Positions 18,463 through 27,320 of a DNA stretch of 64,000 bases are shown piece by piece. The stretch's first letter is position 1. Each line of letters begins with the position of its first letter. Source of the DNA: Desulfobacteraceae bacterium (GTDB lineage: Bacteria; Desulfobacterota; Desulfobacteria; Desulfobacterales; Desulfosalsimonadaceae); NCBI GenBank assembly GCA_011389935.1, contig JAABTJ010000001.1:62001-126000 (forward strand). Direction: 5' to 3'. The translations under genes and the position numbers were made by a program. Below the pieces are notes generated by a model. That model was not told where the DNA came from and did not search any database. It saw only the letters and a program-made list of their open reading frames with translations.

Positions 18463-19812
18463 ATGAACGATGCAACCATTCTAATGATCGACAATAACGA
18501 GAATTTCCTGAAACTGTTCTGCTGCCTCCCGGAAACAAACGATTTCACCGTAGTTCCATATAAATCCGCAAAAGATGCCTTCGACTACTTGTGCAGAAAA
18601 GGGGCGGACGTTGTTATTTCGGATGTTCAGATGCCGGAAATGACCGGGATTGAACTGCTCACCCGGATGCAGGACATGCGTCCGGATATTCCCGTCATCC
18701 TGATTACCGCGTATGGTTCATCGGAAGAAGCGATCACCGCAATAAAGCAGGGGGCGTTTCACTATTTTGAAAAGCCGATTGACGACAAACTCCATCTTTT
18801 CTGGTCAACGATCCGTGAAGCCGTAGAAAAACACCGGATGCTCGAAGAAATAGAATCCCTTCGAAAAGAAAAAGCCCTGCGGTCCGTCCGCGGGTCATCC
18901 ATTATCGGTGCCTCCGAGGGTATAAAAAAAGTCCGGGAATCCATTGAAGAGGTCGCGGGCCTCAAAGTTACTGTACTGATTTCAGGGGAAACCGGCACCG
19001 GCAAAGAACTTGTGGCAAGAGCCATTCATGAACGAAGTCCACGGCGCAGCAACAGTTTTTTCGCGGTGAACTGCTCCGAATTTGCACCGGGACTCATGGA
19101 AAGCGAGCTGTTCGGCCATGAAAAAGGATCCTTTACCGGGGCCATGGCGCAAAAGAAGGGGTTGTTTGAGATTGCCGACAAGGGAACGCTTTTTCTCGAT
19201 GAAATCAGCAACGCGCCCATGGCACTGCAATCAAAATTGCTTCGCGTCCTGGAAGCGAGGGAATTCAAGCGGGTCGGCGGCACCTCAAACCTGTACTCGG
19301 ACTTTCGGGTCGTTGCGGCGACCAACACCAACCTCGAAACGGCGGTTGCGGAACAACGGTTCCGGCAGGACCTGCTTTACCGTCTCAACATGTACATTAT
19401 TGAGATCCCGCCCCTGCGGGAACGAAAAGAAGATATACCGAGGCTTGCCGAATACTATTTTAAACGATTTACCGCGATCTATCACCGCCCGCTGGAAGGC
19501 ATATCCGAAAGCGCAATGAACACGCTCATAACCTATCAATGGCCCGGAAACGTCAGGGAGCTGGTGAACGTGATTGAACGCGCGGTTATCACCTGCCGGA
19601 AAAACCTGATAACCACCCGCAGTCTGCCGCTTGCGTCCGAATCGGGTTCAACGCTTTCCAGCATAAATCTGAAGGAAATGGAAAAGCATATGATCCGCCT
19701 GGCGCTGCAGACCTCGGGACACAACAAGACGCGCGCGTCTGAAATGCTGGGCATCGCCAGAAAAACGCTGATCGAAAAAATACGAAGATATCACATCGAA
19801 AAAAGCGAGTAA
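18463..19812 (+). CDS. Sigma-54-dependent response regulator, NtrC family
   Basis: 449 residues in three parts. A receiver domain (1-120) has phospho-acceptor Asp54 in ISDVQMP and Lys in FEKPI. A central AAA+ sigma-54 activation domain has Walker A GETGTGKE near 175 and GSFTGA, a serine variant of the GAFTGA loop that contacts sigma-54. A Fis-type helix-turn-helix lies at the C terminus (NKTRASEMLGIARKTLIEKI). The usual acidic pair of the receiver is D10-N11 instead of two acids. The kinase-like gene starts four bases downstream, so the two form a two-component pair. Targets are unknown. Confidence 0.95.
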   Translation: MNDATILMIDNNENFLKLFCCLPETNDFTVVPYKSAKDAFDYLCRKGADVVISDVQMPEMTGIELLTRMQDMRPDIPVILITAYGSSEEAITAIKQGAFHYFEKPIDDKLHLFWSTIREAVEKHRMLEEIESLRKEKALRSVRGSSIIGASEGIKKVRESIEEVAGLKVTVLISGETGTGKELVARAIHERSPRRSNSFFAVNCSEFAPGLMESELFGHEKGSFTGAMAQKKGLFEIADKGTLFLDEISNAPMALQSKLLRVLEAREFKRVGGTSNLYSDFRVVAATNTNLETAVAEQRFRQDLLYRLNMYIIEIPPLRERKEDIPRLAEYYFKRFTAIYHRPLEGISESAMNTLITYQWPGNVRELVNVIERAVITCRKNLITTRSLPLASESGSTLSSINLKEMEKHMIRLALQTSGHNKTRASEMLGIARKTLIEKIRRYHIEKSE

Positions 19813-19816
19813 GACA

Positions 19817-20539
19817 ATGAAATCCGAACCGGATCTTGAGGAGCAGCTGCTGATCAGATGTGCTGTTTCCAGGCAAATGGGGCATGAAACCGGAAATTTT
19901 TTGCACAACATGGACCTTGCCGTGCACGGATTGAAAAATGAGCGGCTCAGCCCGAAGGGAGAAAAAATAATCCGGCTCATAGCCGATGAAAACGCCCGGA
20001 TCAAGGCCTATATGCGGTACTGCCGTCAATTTTTCCGCACCCCGAAAGTCACCCGTGAAATGCACGATATTGAAAATATCCTTGAAGACGCCCGCGCGAA
20101 GTGTCGAAAAAAAAACAACGGGGTTCGCATTCAAACAAATTGCACATGGCCCCCCCGCTCTGCAACGGGGTTGGTCAATCGGGAACTGCTGGAAAAAGCG
20201 ATTGGTCTCTTGCTGGAATTCGCTTCGGAATCGGTATCCGACAATCCGGTACTGGAAATCTACGGACATTTGGCTTCCGATACCATCATCGTCGCTACCG
20301 TCTTTTCCCCCTTTGTCCCGCCGCGTCCGGAAAAGATGGATGTCTATGGACCTTTTACCAAAGACGGCCATTTATCGAAATTGTTTGCCGCAAAAACCAT
20401 TATAGAGGCCCATGGGGGGACGCTTTGCTGCAGGGAGAAAACATCGGAAAAACAGGCTTTTGAAATTTCCCTCCCCCTTTACCGGCCGGATGCCGGCGAA
20501 ACACCGCCCGGGAAGCCTGAAAGCCAGGCTTGTCCGTGA
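19817..20539 (+). CDS. Sensorless histidine kinase-like protein
   Basis: A 240-residue soluble protein with an H-box-like helix (QMGHETGNFLHNMDL, candidate His near residue 20) and a degenerate GHKL ATPase domain ending in KTIIEAHGGTL. The N and G boxes are weak. There is no transmembrane or PAS sensor domain, so input must come from another protein or a cytoplasmic signal. It lies four bases after the sigma-54 regulator and is its probable cognate partner, as kinase or phosphatase. The stop lies 28 bases before the convergent terminator of the second cold-shock gene. Confidence 0.8.
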   Translation: MKSEPDLEEQLLIRCAVSRQMGHETGNFLHNMDLAVHGLKNERLSPKGEKIIRLIADENARIKAYMRYCRQFFRTPKVTREMHDIENILEDARAKCRKKNNGVRIQTNCTWPPRSATGLVNRELLEKAIGLLLEFASESVSDNPVLEIYGHLASDTIIVATVFSPFVPPRPEKMDVYGPFTKDGHLSKLFAAKTIIEAHGGTLCCREKTSEKQAFEISLPLYRPDAGETPPGKPESQACP

Positions 20540-20566
20540 AGAAGGTGTGCCCTGGCCATCGGGCTT

Positions 20567-20609
20567 CAAAAGAAAAGGGGCGATTCCTTTTTACCGGGAA
20601 CCACCCCTC
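20567..20609 (-). terminator. Rho-independent terminator of second cold-shock gene
   Basis: On the minus strand a 12-bp stem (20597-20608 with 20576-20587, some G-U pairs) is followed by TTTTCTTTT. It ends the cold-shock transcript. Confidence 0.8.
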
Positions 20610-20638
20610 TTATGAAGCGAAAAATTGTACAGGATGTT

Positions 20639-20839
20639 TTATAAGACGGTTACGTTGACTGCCGCCGGACCTTTTTTGCCCTGCTCCACCTCAAAGCTCA
20701 CCTTGTCGCCTTCGTTCAATGATTTAAAACCATTGGAATTGATAGCGGAAAAATGAACGAATACGTCCGGGCCGTCTTCCTGTTCGATAAAACCAAAACC
20801 CTTGCTGTCATTAAACCATTTTACTGTTCCGTTTTTCAT
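20639..20839 (-). CDS. Cold-shock protein, CspA family (second copy)
   Basis: A 66-residue cold-shock domain, nearly identical to the protein at 221-421; the first 40 residues match exactly and the differences lie in the last 25. RNP1 (KGFGFIEQ) and RNP2 (VFVHFSAI) are intact. AAAGGAGG precedes the ATG by about ten bases. The promoter, leader and hairpin terminator mirror those of the first copy, which suggests a recent duplication of the whole unit or selection for the same leader control. Confidence 0.97.
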   Translation of the reverse strand: MKNGTVKWFNDSKGFGFIEQEDGPDVFVHFSAINSNGFKSLNEGDKVSFEVEQGKKGPAAVNVTVL

Positions 20840-20962
20840 TTGTGCCTATCCTCCTTTCTCTTAATTTTCTCATGGTCTCAAACTGGAGGTAGCCACTCTG
20901 AAAAACGGGGTCCTTCCTTCTTGAAACCAGCCCGCCCACCAAACCCGGGCCTTTACAGATTA
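20840..20962 (-). promoter_or_regulatory. Conserved structured 5' leader of second cold-shock gene
   Basis: This 123 nt leader matches that at 99-220 block by block. On the minus strand it carries GGTTTCA (complement at 20922-20928), CCTCC (20885-20889), TGAGACC (20874-20880) and GGAGG (20850-20854). Both complementary pairs are retained in order with nearly equal spacing: 40 nt against 38 nt from the start of CCTCC to the end of GGAGG. A structure that can hide the ribosome binding site is therefore likely. Confidence 0.65.
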
Positions 20963-20967
20963 ATTCC

Positions 20968-20995
20968 ATAATAATGGGATTTATAAAAATTGCAA
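20968..20995 (-). promoter_or_regulatory. Promoter of second cold-shock gene
   Basis: On the minus strand TTGCAA (20990-20995), 16 bases, then TATTAT (20968-20973). Spacing and distance to the conserved TAATC are the same as for the first cold-shock gene. Confidence 0.65.
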
Positions 20996-21133
20996 GCAGA
21001 TTTTTCCATCTTGATTAAAAAAGCGCATATATCATCAGAATCTTACCGTCGCTGCCTTCCGGCCCCTTGCCCTTTCTTTTCAAGCAGCTCCCGGATCGTG
21101 AAAAATATCGGATGATTTATTTGCCGGGAGGTT

Positions 21134-21161
21134 TTGCATTTTATCCGCAGATGCTTAAATT
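21134..21161 (+). promoter_or_regulatory. Possible promoter of the S1 gene
   Basis: TTGCAT (21134-21139), 16 bases, then TAAATT (21156-21161), about 60 bases before the start codon. The match is moderate. The 380 bases from 20840 to 21221 hold only this and the cold-shock promoter and leader. Confidence 0.4.
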
Positions 21162-21221
21162 TAAGTATGCATGAGAGATGGTGATACCCGTATCCAATGA
21201 CTTTCCCCCTTGGAGGACTGG

Positions 21222-22931
21222 ATGGCAGAAAACAATGAAAAAACCGATAAATCGCCCGATTTTGGAGAACAGGAGCCGACAAGCGATGAAGACTTCATGG
21301 CCATGTACGAAGACAGCCTGAAGGCAATCAAATCGGGGCATGTCATAGAAGGTGAAATCGTTGATATTGAAAAAGACAACGTTCTTATCGATATCGGCTA
21401 CAAAAGCGAAGGGCTTGTATCCAAGAAAGAATTTCTGGATGCCAACGGTAAACTAAGTGTCAATATCGGCGACAGGGTCGAAGTCTTCCTGGTCCGCAAG
21501 GAAGAGGACGGATACCCCGTGCTTTCGCGGGAAGAGGCGATACGGGACAAACGTTTCGACACGTTGAAAGAGGCCTATGAAAACGACCGGACCGTGGAAG
21601 GCACGATTGTTTCCCGGGTAAAGGGGGGGTATGTGGTGGACATCGGCCTGAACGCTTTTCTGCCGGCCTCCCAGCTCGACGACAAACCGGTAAAAAATCC
21701 CGAAGAGTGGCTGAATCAATCGTTTGTATTTAAAATCGTCCAGTTCAACAAGCAGGAACGCAATATCGTGCTTTCGAGGCGGGTCCTGATCGAGGAAGAA
21801 CGGAAGCGGCTTTCGGAAAAAACCCTCTCTTCGGTTGCGGAAGGCGATATCGTCGAAGGCACGGTGAAAAACATTACCGACTACGGCATTTTCGTCGATA
21901 TTGGCGGCATAAACGGCCTCGTGCACATCAGTAACATCTCCTGGGGACCGGTCCGCCACCCTTCTGAATTTTACACGATCAACGACGCGGTACAGGTAAA
22001 AATCCTGGACATCGATGCAGAAAACAAGAAAATCTCTCTGGGCATCAAGCAGCTGACCCCCGACCCGTGGGAAAACATCGAGGAGAACTATCCAGTGGGG
22101 GCAACGGTAACCGGAAAGGTGATCAGCCTGAAAAATTACGGTGCATTTGTATCCCTGGAAGAAGGCATCGTCGGTCTTGTGGGCTTATCCGATCTTTCGT
22201 GGACGCAGAAAATTCGTCACCCCAACCAGGTTCTCAAGATCGAAGATGAAATCGAATGCCGGGTGCTTTCCATCGACACCCAAAAGCGGCAGATGTCGCT
22301 GGGGCTCAAGCAGCTCGAAGCCAACCCGTGGGCCACCCTTCACGAGCATTACCCGGAAGGCACCATAATCGAAGGCGTCGTGAAGCAGGTAACCGACTTT
22401 GGCCTTTTCATTGGGATCACGGAAGAAATAGACGGCCTTGCGCACGTATCGGACCTGCCCCAGGGGCAGAAAAAAATTGATGCGCATTACCGGAAAGGGC
22501 AGCCGGTGCAGGCAAAAATCCTTGAAATCGACCGGGAAAACGAACGGGTCAAGCTGGGCATCAAGCAGCTTGCCCCCGATCCGTGGACACGCCTTCCGGA
22601 AAAATATCCACCGGGAACCACCGTCTCCGGAAAAATCGCAAATATAGCGGAATTCGGAATTTTTGTCGAAATTGACCAGCAGATCCAGGGGTTGGTCCAT
22701 ATTTCCGAAATTCCCCATGAAACCGGGGAAAATCCCTTGGAGCGGTTTGCGATCGGAGATCCGGTGGAAGTGTATGTCCTGGAAATCAAGGCCGACCAGA
22801 AAAAGATCCGGCTGTCCATGAAAGAGGACTCGCTGGAAAAAGCGAAAGAACCGGATCAGGGAGAGGCGTCAACCGGATTCGGATCGCTTCTGAAGGAAAA
22901 AATGGCGCAGCAAAAAGACGACGACACGTAA
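21222..22931 (+). CDS. rpsA: 30S ribosomal protein S1
   Basis: A 569-residue protein with six tandem S1 (OB-fold) domains. Their cores begin at VIEGEIVDIEKDN, VEGTIVSRVKGG, VEGTVKNITDYGIFVDIG, VTGKVISLKNYGAFVSL, IEGVVKQVTDFGLFIGI and VSGKIANIAEFGIFVEI. Six domains and this length are normal for Gram-negative S1, which holds mRNA on the 30S subunit for initiation. The ATG at 21222 has GGAGG five bases upstream; a TTG at 21210 in the same frame lies before that site and is rejected. A second S1 gene elsewhere in the genome cannot be excluded. Confidence 0.93.
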   Translation: MAENNEKTDKSPDFGEQEPTSDEDFMAMYEDSLKAIKSGHVIEGEIVDIEKDNVLIDIGYKSEGLVSKKEFLDANGKLSVNIGDRVEVFLVRKEEDGYPVLSREEAIRDKRFDTLKEAYENDRTVEGTIVSRVKGGYVVDIGLNAFLPASQLDDKPVKNPEEWLNQSFVFKIVQFNKQERNIVLSRRVLIEEERKRLSEKTLSSVAEGDIVEGTVKNITDYGIFVDIGGINGLVHISNISWGPVRHPSEFYTINDAVQVKILDIDAENKKISLGIKQLTPDPWENIEENYPVGATVTGKVISLKNYGAFVSLEEGIVGLVGLSDLSWTQKIRHPNQVLKIEDEIECRVLSIDTQKRQMSLGLKQLEANPWATLHEHYPEGTIIEGVVKQVTDFGLFIGITEEIDGLAHVSDLPQGQKKIDAHYRKGQPVQAKILEIDRENERVKLGIKQLAPDPWTRLPEKYPPGTTVSGKIANIAEFGIFVEIDQQIQGLVHISEIPHETGENPLERFAIGDPVEVYVLEIKADQKKIRLSMKEDSLEKAKEPDQGEASTGFGSLLKEKMAQQKDDDT

Positions 22932-22966
22932 CCCGAGCGGTTGCTGAAATACGGATCCCGCATGCC

Positions 22967-24526
22967 CTATTGCCGGAAGGAAACGGAAGGAAACCGGGAC
23001 GCGTCGGTATGGGGGAAAAATTTTGCCGCGCTGTAACGGTTCATGAAGTCCTGGTTAACGTTGAGTTCAAGGTATGTGATCCGGTCCCGGATGGAGGCAA
23101 TGGCGTCCATGGCATCCCTTTCCGTCAAAAGACGAACAGCCCCTTTCAGGGAAGAATTCCCCAGCGACCGGTACGTTTCTTCCGGCAGATCCGGAATCAT
23201 GCCAATGGATATGGCCGAACGCGGCTTTATAAACGATCCGAACGTTCCTGCCACGTAAAACGTTTTGATATCTTCGAAATCGATGCCCACGTAATTCAGA
23301 AGGGTCTCGAGGATCGTATACATGGCGGCTTTTGACCGAACAAGGCTGTCGATATCCACCTGGCTTATGACAAGCGCCTCACCGGTTGAAGACATTTCCT
23401 CCGGCACCAGTACAATGTTGGGGATGCCGTCTGTTTCCCGGAATCTGTCTCCGCAGGCGTCGGGCACCAGGCGTCCGCGAATATCCATCATTCCGGAAAG
23501 AAAAAGGGCGGCGGCCAGATCGATCATGCCCGAACCGCAGATTCCCCTGGGAGGCTGATCGTCAATGGTGCTGATCTGAAATTCCCGCGTCTCCGGATCG
23601 ATGGTGACCGCGTCGATAACCCCCGGACCGGCGGTCATCCCGATTTCCGAAACCCCTCCTTCAAGGGCCGGGCCGGCCGCGCCGGCACAGGCGACCAGCC
23701 ATTCGCTGTTTCCCAGCAGCACTTCCGCATTGGTGCCGACATCGACGATGATGGAAATATCCCTTGACGAATGAAATCCCGCATAAAAGGCCCCCGCTAT
23801 CAAATCTCCGCCAAAATAACTCCCCACGTTGGGGAACATGAAAACGCGGCCGCGCCGGTTTATTTGAATGCCCAGATCCTCCGCCCGGACGGCACCAAAA
23901 CGGTTGACCGCCGGGATGTACGGCTCCCGGATGATTCCGCGCGGGCTGATTCCCGCGAAAAGATGCGTCATGGTCGTGTTGCCGGCCACGGCCATAAGGT
24001 AGACACGGTCGCGGGCCATGCCCGCTTTTCTGCAGATTCGACCAATCTCTTCGTTTATGGCTTCGATGATCAGCCGATGAAGACGCGCAAGCCCTCCGGG
24101 CCTGTCCGAATAATGAACGCGCTCAAGGATATCCGGTCCGATTTCGCACTGGGGATTATCAAAAGCCTTTTGCAAATGGCTTTTGCCGGTGACGAGATCC
24201 ACCAGTTCCACAACCACCCGGGTGGTGCCCAGATCCACGGCAATCCCGGCAATCATTCCCGGATCCTCAATGGGCAGAATATCTATCAGAAAAGAACCGC
24301 CGGGACTTTTAAAAAAAACGCATCGACACCGGTAGCCCCAGTTGTTCAACCGGGCCGGCAGTTCTCTTAGAAGCGCAAGGTCGATCGCAACGGTGCCGAT
24401 TCCGGTTTTCCGGAAAATCTCCCGTTGAAGGCGATCGGCATCCGCCGTGTTGTCGTGCAGGGAGGGGGGCGCCATCGAAAGATCCACCACCCATCCGGCG
24501 TCGTGATCCATCATAAATCCTGTCAT
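22967..24526 (-). CDS. RACo-like ASKHA ATPase (corrinoid activation), no Fe-S domain
   Basis: A 519-residue member of the DUF4445/RACo group, which uses ATP to drive reductive activation of corrinoid proteins of the Wood-Ljungdahl pathway or of methyltransferases. The ASKHA ATPase core is visible as GIAVDLGTTRVVVELVD near residue 95, AGNTTMTHL, IIVDVGTNAEVLLG, GICGSGMIDL and YVAGTFGSFI. Canonical RACo carries an N-terminal [2Fe-2S] ferredoxin domain; here the first 90 residues have no such cysteine pattern, so the electron donor would be a separate protein. It is the last gene of a minus-strand series with CooC. ATGs at 24526 and a few codons later both fit; the later ones have a better AGGA. 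Confidence 0.85.
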   Translation of the reverse strand: MTGFMMDHDAGWVVDLSMAPPSLHDNTADADRLQREIFRKTGIGTVAIDLALLRELPARLNNWGYRCRCVFFKSPGGSFLIDILPIEDPGMIAGIAVDLGTTRVVVELVDLVTGKSHLQKAFDNPQCEIGPDILERVHYSDRPGGLARLHRLIIEAINEEIGRICRKAGMARDRVYLMAVAGNTTMTHLFAGISPRGIIREPYIPAVNRFGAVRAEDLGIQINRRGRVFMFPNVGSYFGGDLIAGAFYAGFHSSRDISIIVDVGTNAEVLLGNSEWLVACAGAAGPALEGGVSEIGMTAGPGVIDAVTIDPETREFQISTIDDQPPRGICGSGMIDLAAALFLSGMMDIRGRLVPDACGDRFRETDGIPNIVLVPEEMSSTGEALVISQVDIDSLVRSKAAMYTILETLLNYVGIDFEDIKTFYVAGTFGSFIKPRSAISIGMIPDLPEETYRSLGNSSLKGAVRLLTERDAMDAIASIRDRITYLELNVNQDFMNRYSAAKFFPHTDASRFPSVSFRQ

Positions 24527-24647
24527 CGGGTTGCCGAAAAGTCATCTGTCCGGATATTGTGAAATCTCTTTCATAGAACCCATCTCAACACAAAGGCACC
24601 CGTAAAGGGCGCCTCTGCAAAACTTTCCGGATCGTAAACCGCGCTGT

Positions 24648-25487
24648 CTACAAGTAAAACTCCATGTCACGGGCGACCGCAAAACATTCCAGGGAAACAT
24701 TTTTACCGGCAACGACCTCATTGCAGCAGTCAACAATCGCGTCTACATCCCCATCCGTTCTTTCCTGGTTCAAATGGAAGATCCCAAGGCGGCGCACACC
24801 GGCATCAAAGGCCAGGCGCAGGGTGTCCATGTAGCTGGAATGCCCCCATTCAATGCTTTCCCTGTATTCTGAAGGCGTATATTCACCGTCATGGAACAAA
24901 AGGTCCGCACCGCCGCAGAATTCGACATATTCATCATAAGAAAGGCCGCCTTCATGGATGAATCCCAGTTCGTTATCGGTCAGGAAAACAAACCGCCTGC
25001 CGTTTTCTTCAAAGCTGTAGCCGCACCCCCCGTTGGGATGGCTCAATGATATGGGGGTGATCGTGACCGAACCGATGGAAAAGGTTCCGGGGCATCCGTT
25101 TTTATAAGTAATGCACGCTTTCAGATCCGAATAGCGAACCGGAAAATGGGGGGGGCGCAGGAGCTTTGTTACGATGGTTTCAATATATTTTCCCGGAAAA
25201 GGGCACCGGTGGATATAGATGTCAGATTCCCTCTTGTGCAGCGGCTTGAAAAAAGGAAATCCCATCAAGTGGTCCCAGTGGGAATGGGTAAAAATAAAGT
25301 TGAAAACCGAGCGGTCTTCCCGGAGAAGATGGTTGCCAAGCCGGCGGATACCGGTGCCGGCATCCACGATAATCAGATCTTCGCTTTCGGTGCGAATCTC
25401 AATGCACGTGGTATCACCGCCGTATTTATCATACTCGGCACCAGATACAGGCGTTGACCCCCTTGATCCCCAACACTTGATATACAT
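24648..25487 (-). CDS. MBL-fold metallo-hydrolase
   Basis: A 279-residue metallo-beta-lactamase-fold hydrolase. Metal ligands are in THSHWDH (near residue 87), LSHPNGG, FLTDNE (Asp), LLFHDGEY and the late His of GHSSYMD. The N terminus IKCWGSRGSTPV is typical of the PhnP / RNase Z-like phosphodiesterase branch, so a phosphodiester or cyclic nucleotide is a likely substrate, but this is inference. GGGA lies five bases before the ATG. It lies between prmA and the RACo-like gene on the same strand. Confidence 0.88.
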   Translation of the reverse strand: MYIKCWGSRGSTPVSGAEYDKYGGDTTCIEIRTESEDLIIVDAGTGIRRLGNHLLREDRSVFNFIFTHSHWDHLMGFPFFKPLHKRESDIYIHRCPFPGKYIETIVTKLLRPPHFPVRYSDLKACITYKNGCPGTFSIGSVTITPISLSHPNGGCGYSFEENGRRFVFLTDNELGFIHEGGLSYDEYVEFCGGADLLFHDGEYTPSEYRESIEWGHSSYMDTLRLAFDAGVRRLGIFHLNQERTDGDVDAIVDCCNEVVAGKNVSLECFAVARDMEFYL

Positions 25488-25515
25488 GGGTTCCCTTTAC
25501 AGCATCCAGCAAAGG

Positions 25516-25551
25516 CCTGCCATTGATCTTTCACCCTGCCATTGATCTTTC
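25516..25551. repeat. Direct repeat of a 17-bp unit
   Basis: CCTGCCATTGATCTTTC occurs twice, at 25516-25532 and 25535-25551, separated by AC, between prmA and the MBL gene. It looks like a local slippage duplication and has no evident role. Confidence 0.6.
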
Positions 25552-25616
25552 CTGCGGCCGGAAAAACCGGGTTTCAATCCCAAAAACAGCAAAAAGACCT
25601 GCTTCCATGGCATATA

Positions 25617-26429
25617 TCAGAATCCGCAGGTCCCTGCAAGCGTATACCAGACACCGTCCTCAGACCACCTATACCCAATTTCGGCGCCATGGTGACGCAA
25701 ATCGTCTTCAATGTGAATCGTGTGCGTACGAAGCAGGCCGGAAAGGACAAACCATTTTTTCTTTAAAAAACCAGGGGCGCTTACCAGCCTTTTCATCACG
25801 TCGTAGTGAATGTTTGCAACGAGAAGGTCCGCATCCATGGCGACAAAGTCCTCGGCACAGCCGTGAACCGCCAGAACGCGATCCTGCAGGTTGTTTCGGA
25901 AAATATTGTCCCTTGTCGTTTCTACCGCCAGGTAATTCCTGTCTACCGCCAGCACATATGCGCTCCCCATACGGGCCGCCGCCAGAGACAGGAGGCCCGT
26001 GCCGCAGCCGAGGTCGATCGTTCTTGTAACGGTGATATTGGAAAAGACCGCTGCCATGGCACGCATGCAGTCACGGGTCGTCGCATGGGTCCCGGATCCG
26101 AAAACCACGCCCGGATCCAGCAGGATCAGGCTCCGGTCTGTTTTCTCTTTTGGCGCAAGCCACGGCGGTACAACGCGGACGCCGGCGGCGGAAAAGGCCT
26201 GCAACTCTCCCCCGATCCAATCCTCGTAGGGCATGAAAAAACGGTCTTTCAATGCCAAACCGTCCTTTTCGGCAACAAGAGAGGCAACCTGTTCATCGGC
26301 CGGCTCGGAAAAAAAAAGAAAGGAACTGTCGGGTTCCTGCCAGTTGCCGATAAACCCATCCCCGAACAGCCCCCTGCCATCGGGTACCGTACCGTTTATA
26401 TAATATATGTATAGATTTTCATACGGCAT
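25617..26429 (-). CDS. prmA: Ribosomal protein L11 methyltransferase PrmA-like
   Basis: A class I SAM-dependent methyltransferase of about 270 residues. The signature order of PrmA is present: LDPGVVFGSGTHATTRDCM, then the SAM loop IDLGCGTGLLSLAAARMG and VANIHYDVM in place of the usual NIL motif. It would methylate ribosomal protein L11 or a related protein. The start used, ATG 26429, has GAGG eight bases upstream and begins at the family-like PYENLYIYY; ATG 26456, which overlaps the end of cooC, would add nine residues. It is co-oriented with cooC and the MBL gene. Confidence 0.85.
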   Translation of the reverse strand: MPYENLYIYYINGTVPDGRGLFGDGFIGNWQEPDSSFLFFSEPADEQVASLVAEKDGLALKDRFFMPYEDWIGGELQAFSAAGVRVVPPWLAPKEKTDRSLILLDPGVVFGSGTHATTRDCMRAMAAVFSNITVTRTIDLGCGTGLLSLAAARMGSAYVLAVDRNYLAVETTRDNIFRNNLQDRVLAVHGCAEDFVAMDADLLVANIHYDVMKRLVSAPGFLKKKWFVLSGLLRTHTIHIEDDLRHHGAEIGYRWSEDGVWYTLAGTCGF

Positions 26430-26448
26430 TTCCGGGGCCTCGACTTCA

Positions 26449-27204
26449 TCATCCATCCTGCATGAAGGTGTCAAATGCACGATATGCCGCCTGAACCGCG
26501 ACGCTATCTTCCGGCATCTCGATCGTGGGGCGGCCGGTAAAATCAAATTCATACACCAAATCATCGGCAGGAATCGAGCCAATATATTCAATGCCGGCTG
26601 TTTTTATCATGTCGAGAACTTCTTCCGGTGGATCCCCCTTTGCCTGGTTGATGACAATGCAGCTCCGTTTTACGCCGATATTGAGGCTGCCTGCCAGCTC
26701 GTGTATCCGGATCGCCGCCTGCAGCCCCCGGCGGGAGGCGTCTGTCACAATCAGCAGGACGTCGATATTTTTCGTGGTCAACCGGCTTATATGCTCCATA
26801 CCGGCTTCATTGTCCATGACAATATAGGGGTAATTGTCGGTCAGGCGCTCCAGAAAATTCGTAAGGAGGGTGTTTGCCGCGCAGTAGCATCCGGATCCTT
26901 CCGGCTGCCCCATGACCACCAGGTCCACATCCCCGGATTCAATAACGGCCTGCTCAAGGCGCATGGAGATAAACACGTCCTTGGTCATACCGGGGGGGAC
27001 ATCCCCTTTCTTCATTTCTTCCCTGGCCTGCCCGATCGTATCGGTAACTTCGAGCCCCAAGACCTCGTTGAAGTTCACATTGGAATCCGCATCAACGGCA
27101 AGGACCGGCATTTTGCCATTTTTCAACAAATATTTGACCAGAAAACCGGCTGTGGTGGTTTTACCGGTTCCGCCTTTTCCGGCAAGCGCTATTGACATCG
27201 ACAT
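26449..27204 (-). CDS. CooC-type nickel-insertion ATPase
   Basis: A 251-residue MinD/SIMIBI-class P-loop ATPase. The deviant Walker A is GKGGTGKTTT at residues 9-18. A CxC motif (GSGCYCAAN near residue 105) is the metal-binding signature of CooC, which loads nickel into carbon monoxide dehydrogenase / acetyl-CoA synthase. Switch regions VDADSN and VMDNEAGMEHI fit the same family. The ATG at 27204 follows AAAGGAG at a somewhat long 12 bases; the frame is open to 27267. Together with the RACo-like gene it points to a Wood-Ljungdahl pathway whose core genes lie outside the window. Confidence 0.9.
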   Translation of the reverse strand: MSMSIALAGKGGTGKTTTAGFLVKYLLKNGKMPVLAVDADSNVNFNEVLGLEVTDTIGQAREEMKKGDVPPGMTKDVFISMRLEQAVIESGDVDLVVMGQPEGSGCYCAANTLLTNFLERLTDNYPYIVMDNEAGMEHISRLTTKNIDVLLIVTDASRRGLQAAIRIHELAGSLNIGVKRSCIVINQAKGDPPEEVLDMIKTAGIEYIGSIPADDLVYEFDFTGRPTIEMPEDSVAVQAAYRAFDTFMQDG

Positions 27205-27320
27205 ATTGAATGATGTCTCCTTTCGGTATAAAAGTTTTCCCAAAATATCCCATTGTTGTTGTGCCATCTATCATAATAAGTACGCGGGTCGGAATTGCAA
27301 TTCAGGCGATTCAATAATGA

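Noticed and set aside
21210-21221. TTG start for ribosomal protein S1
   Set aside because: It lies before the GGAGG that serves the ATG at 21222.
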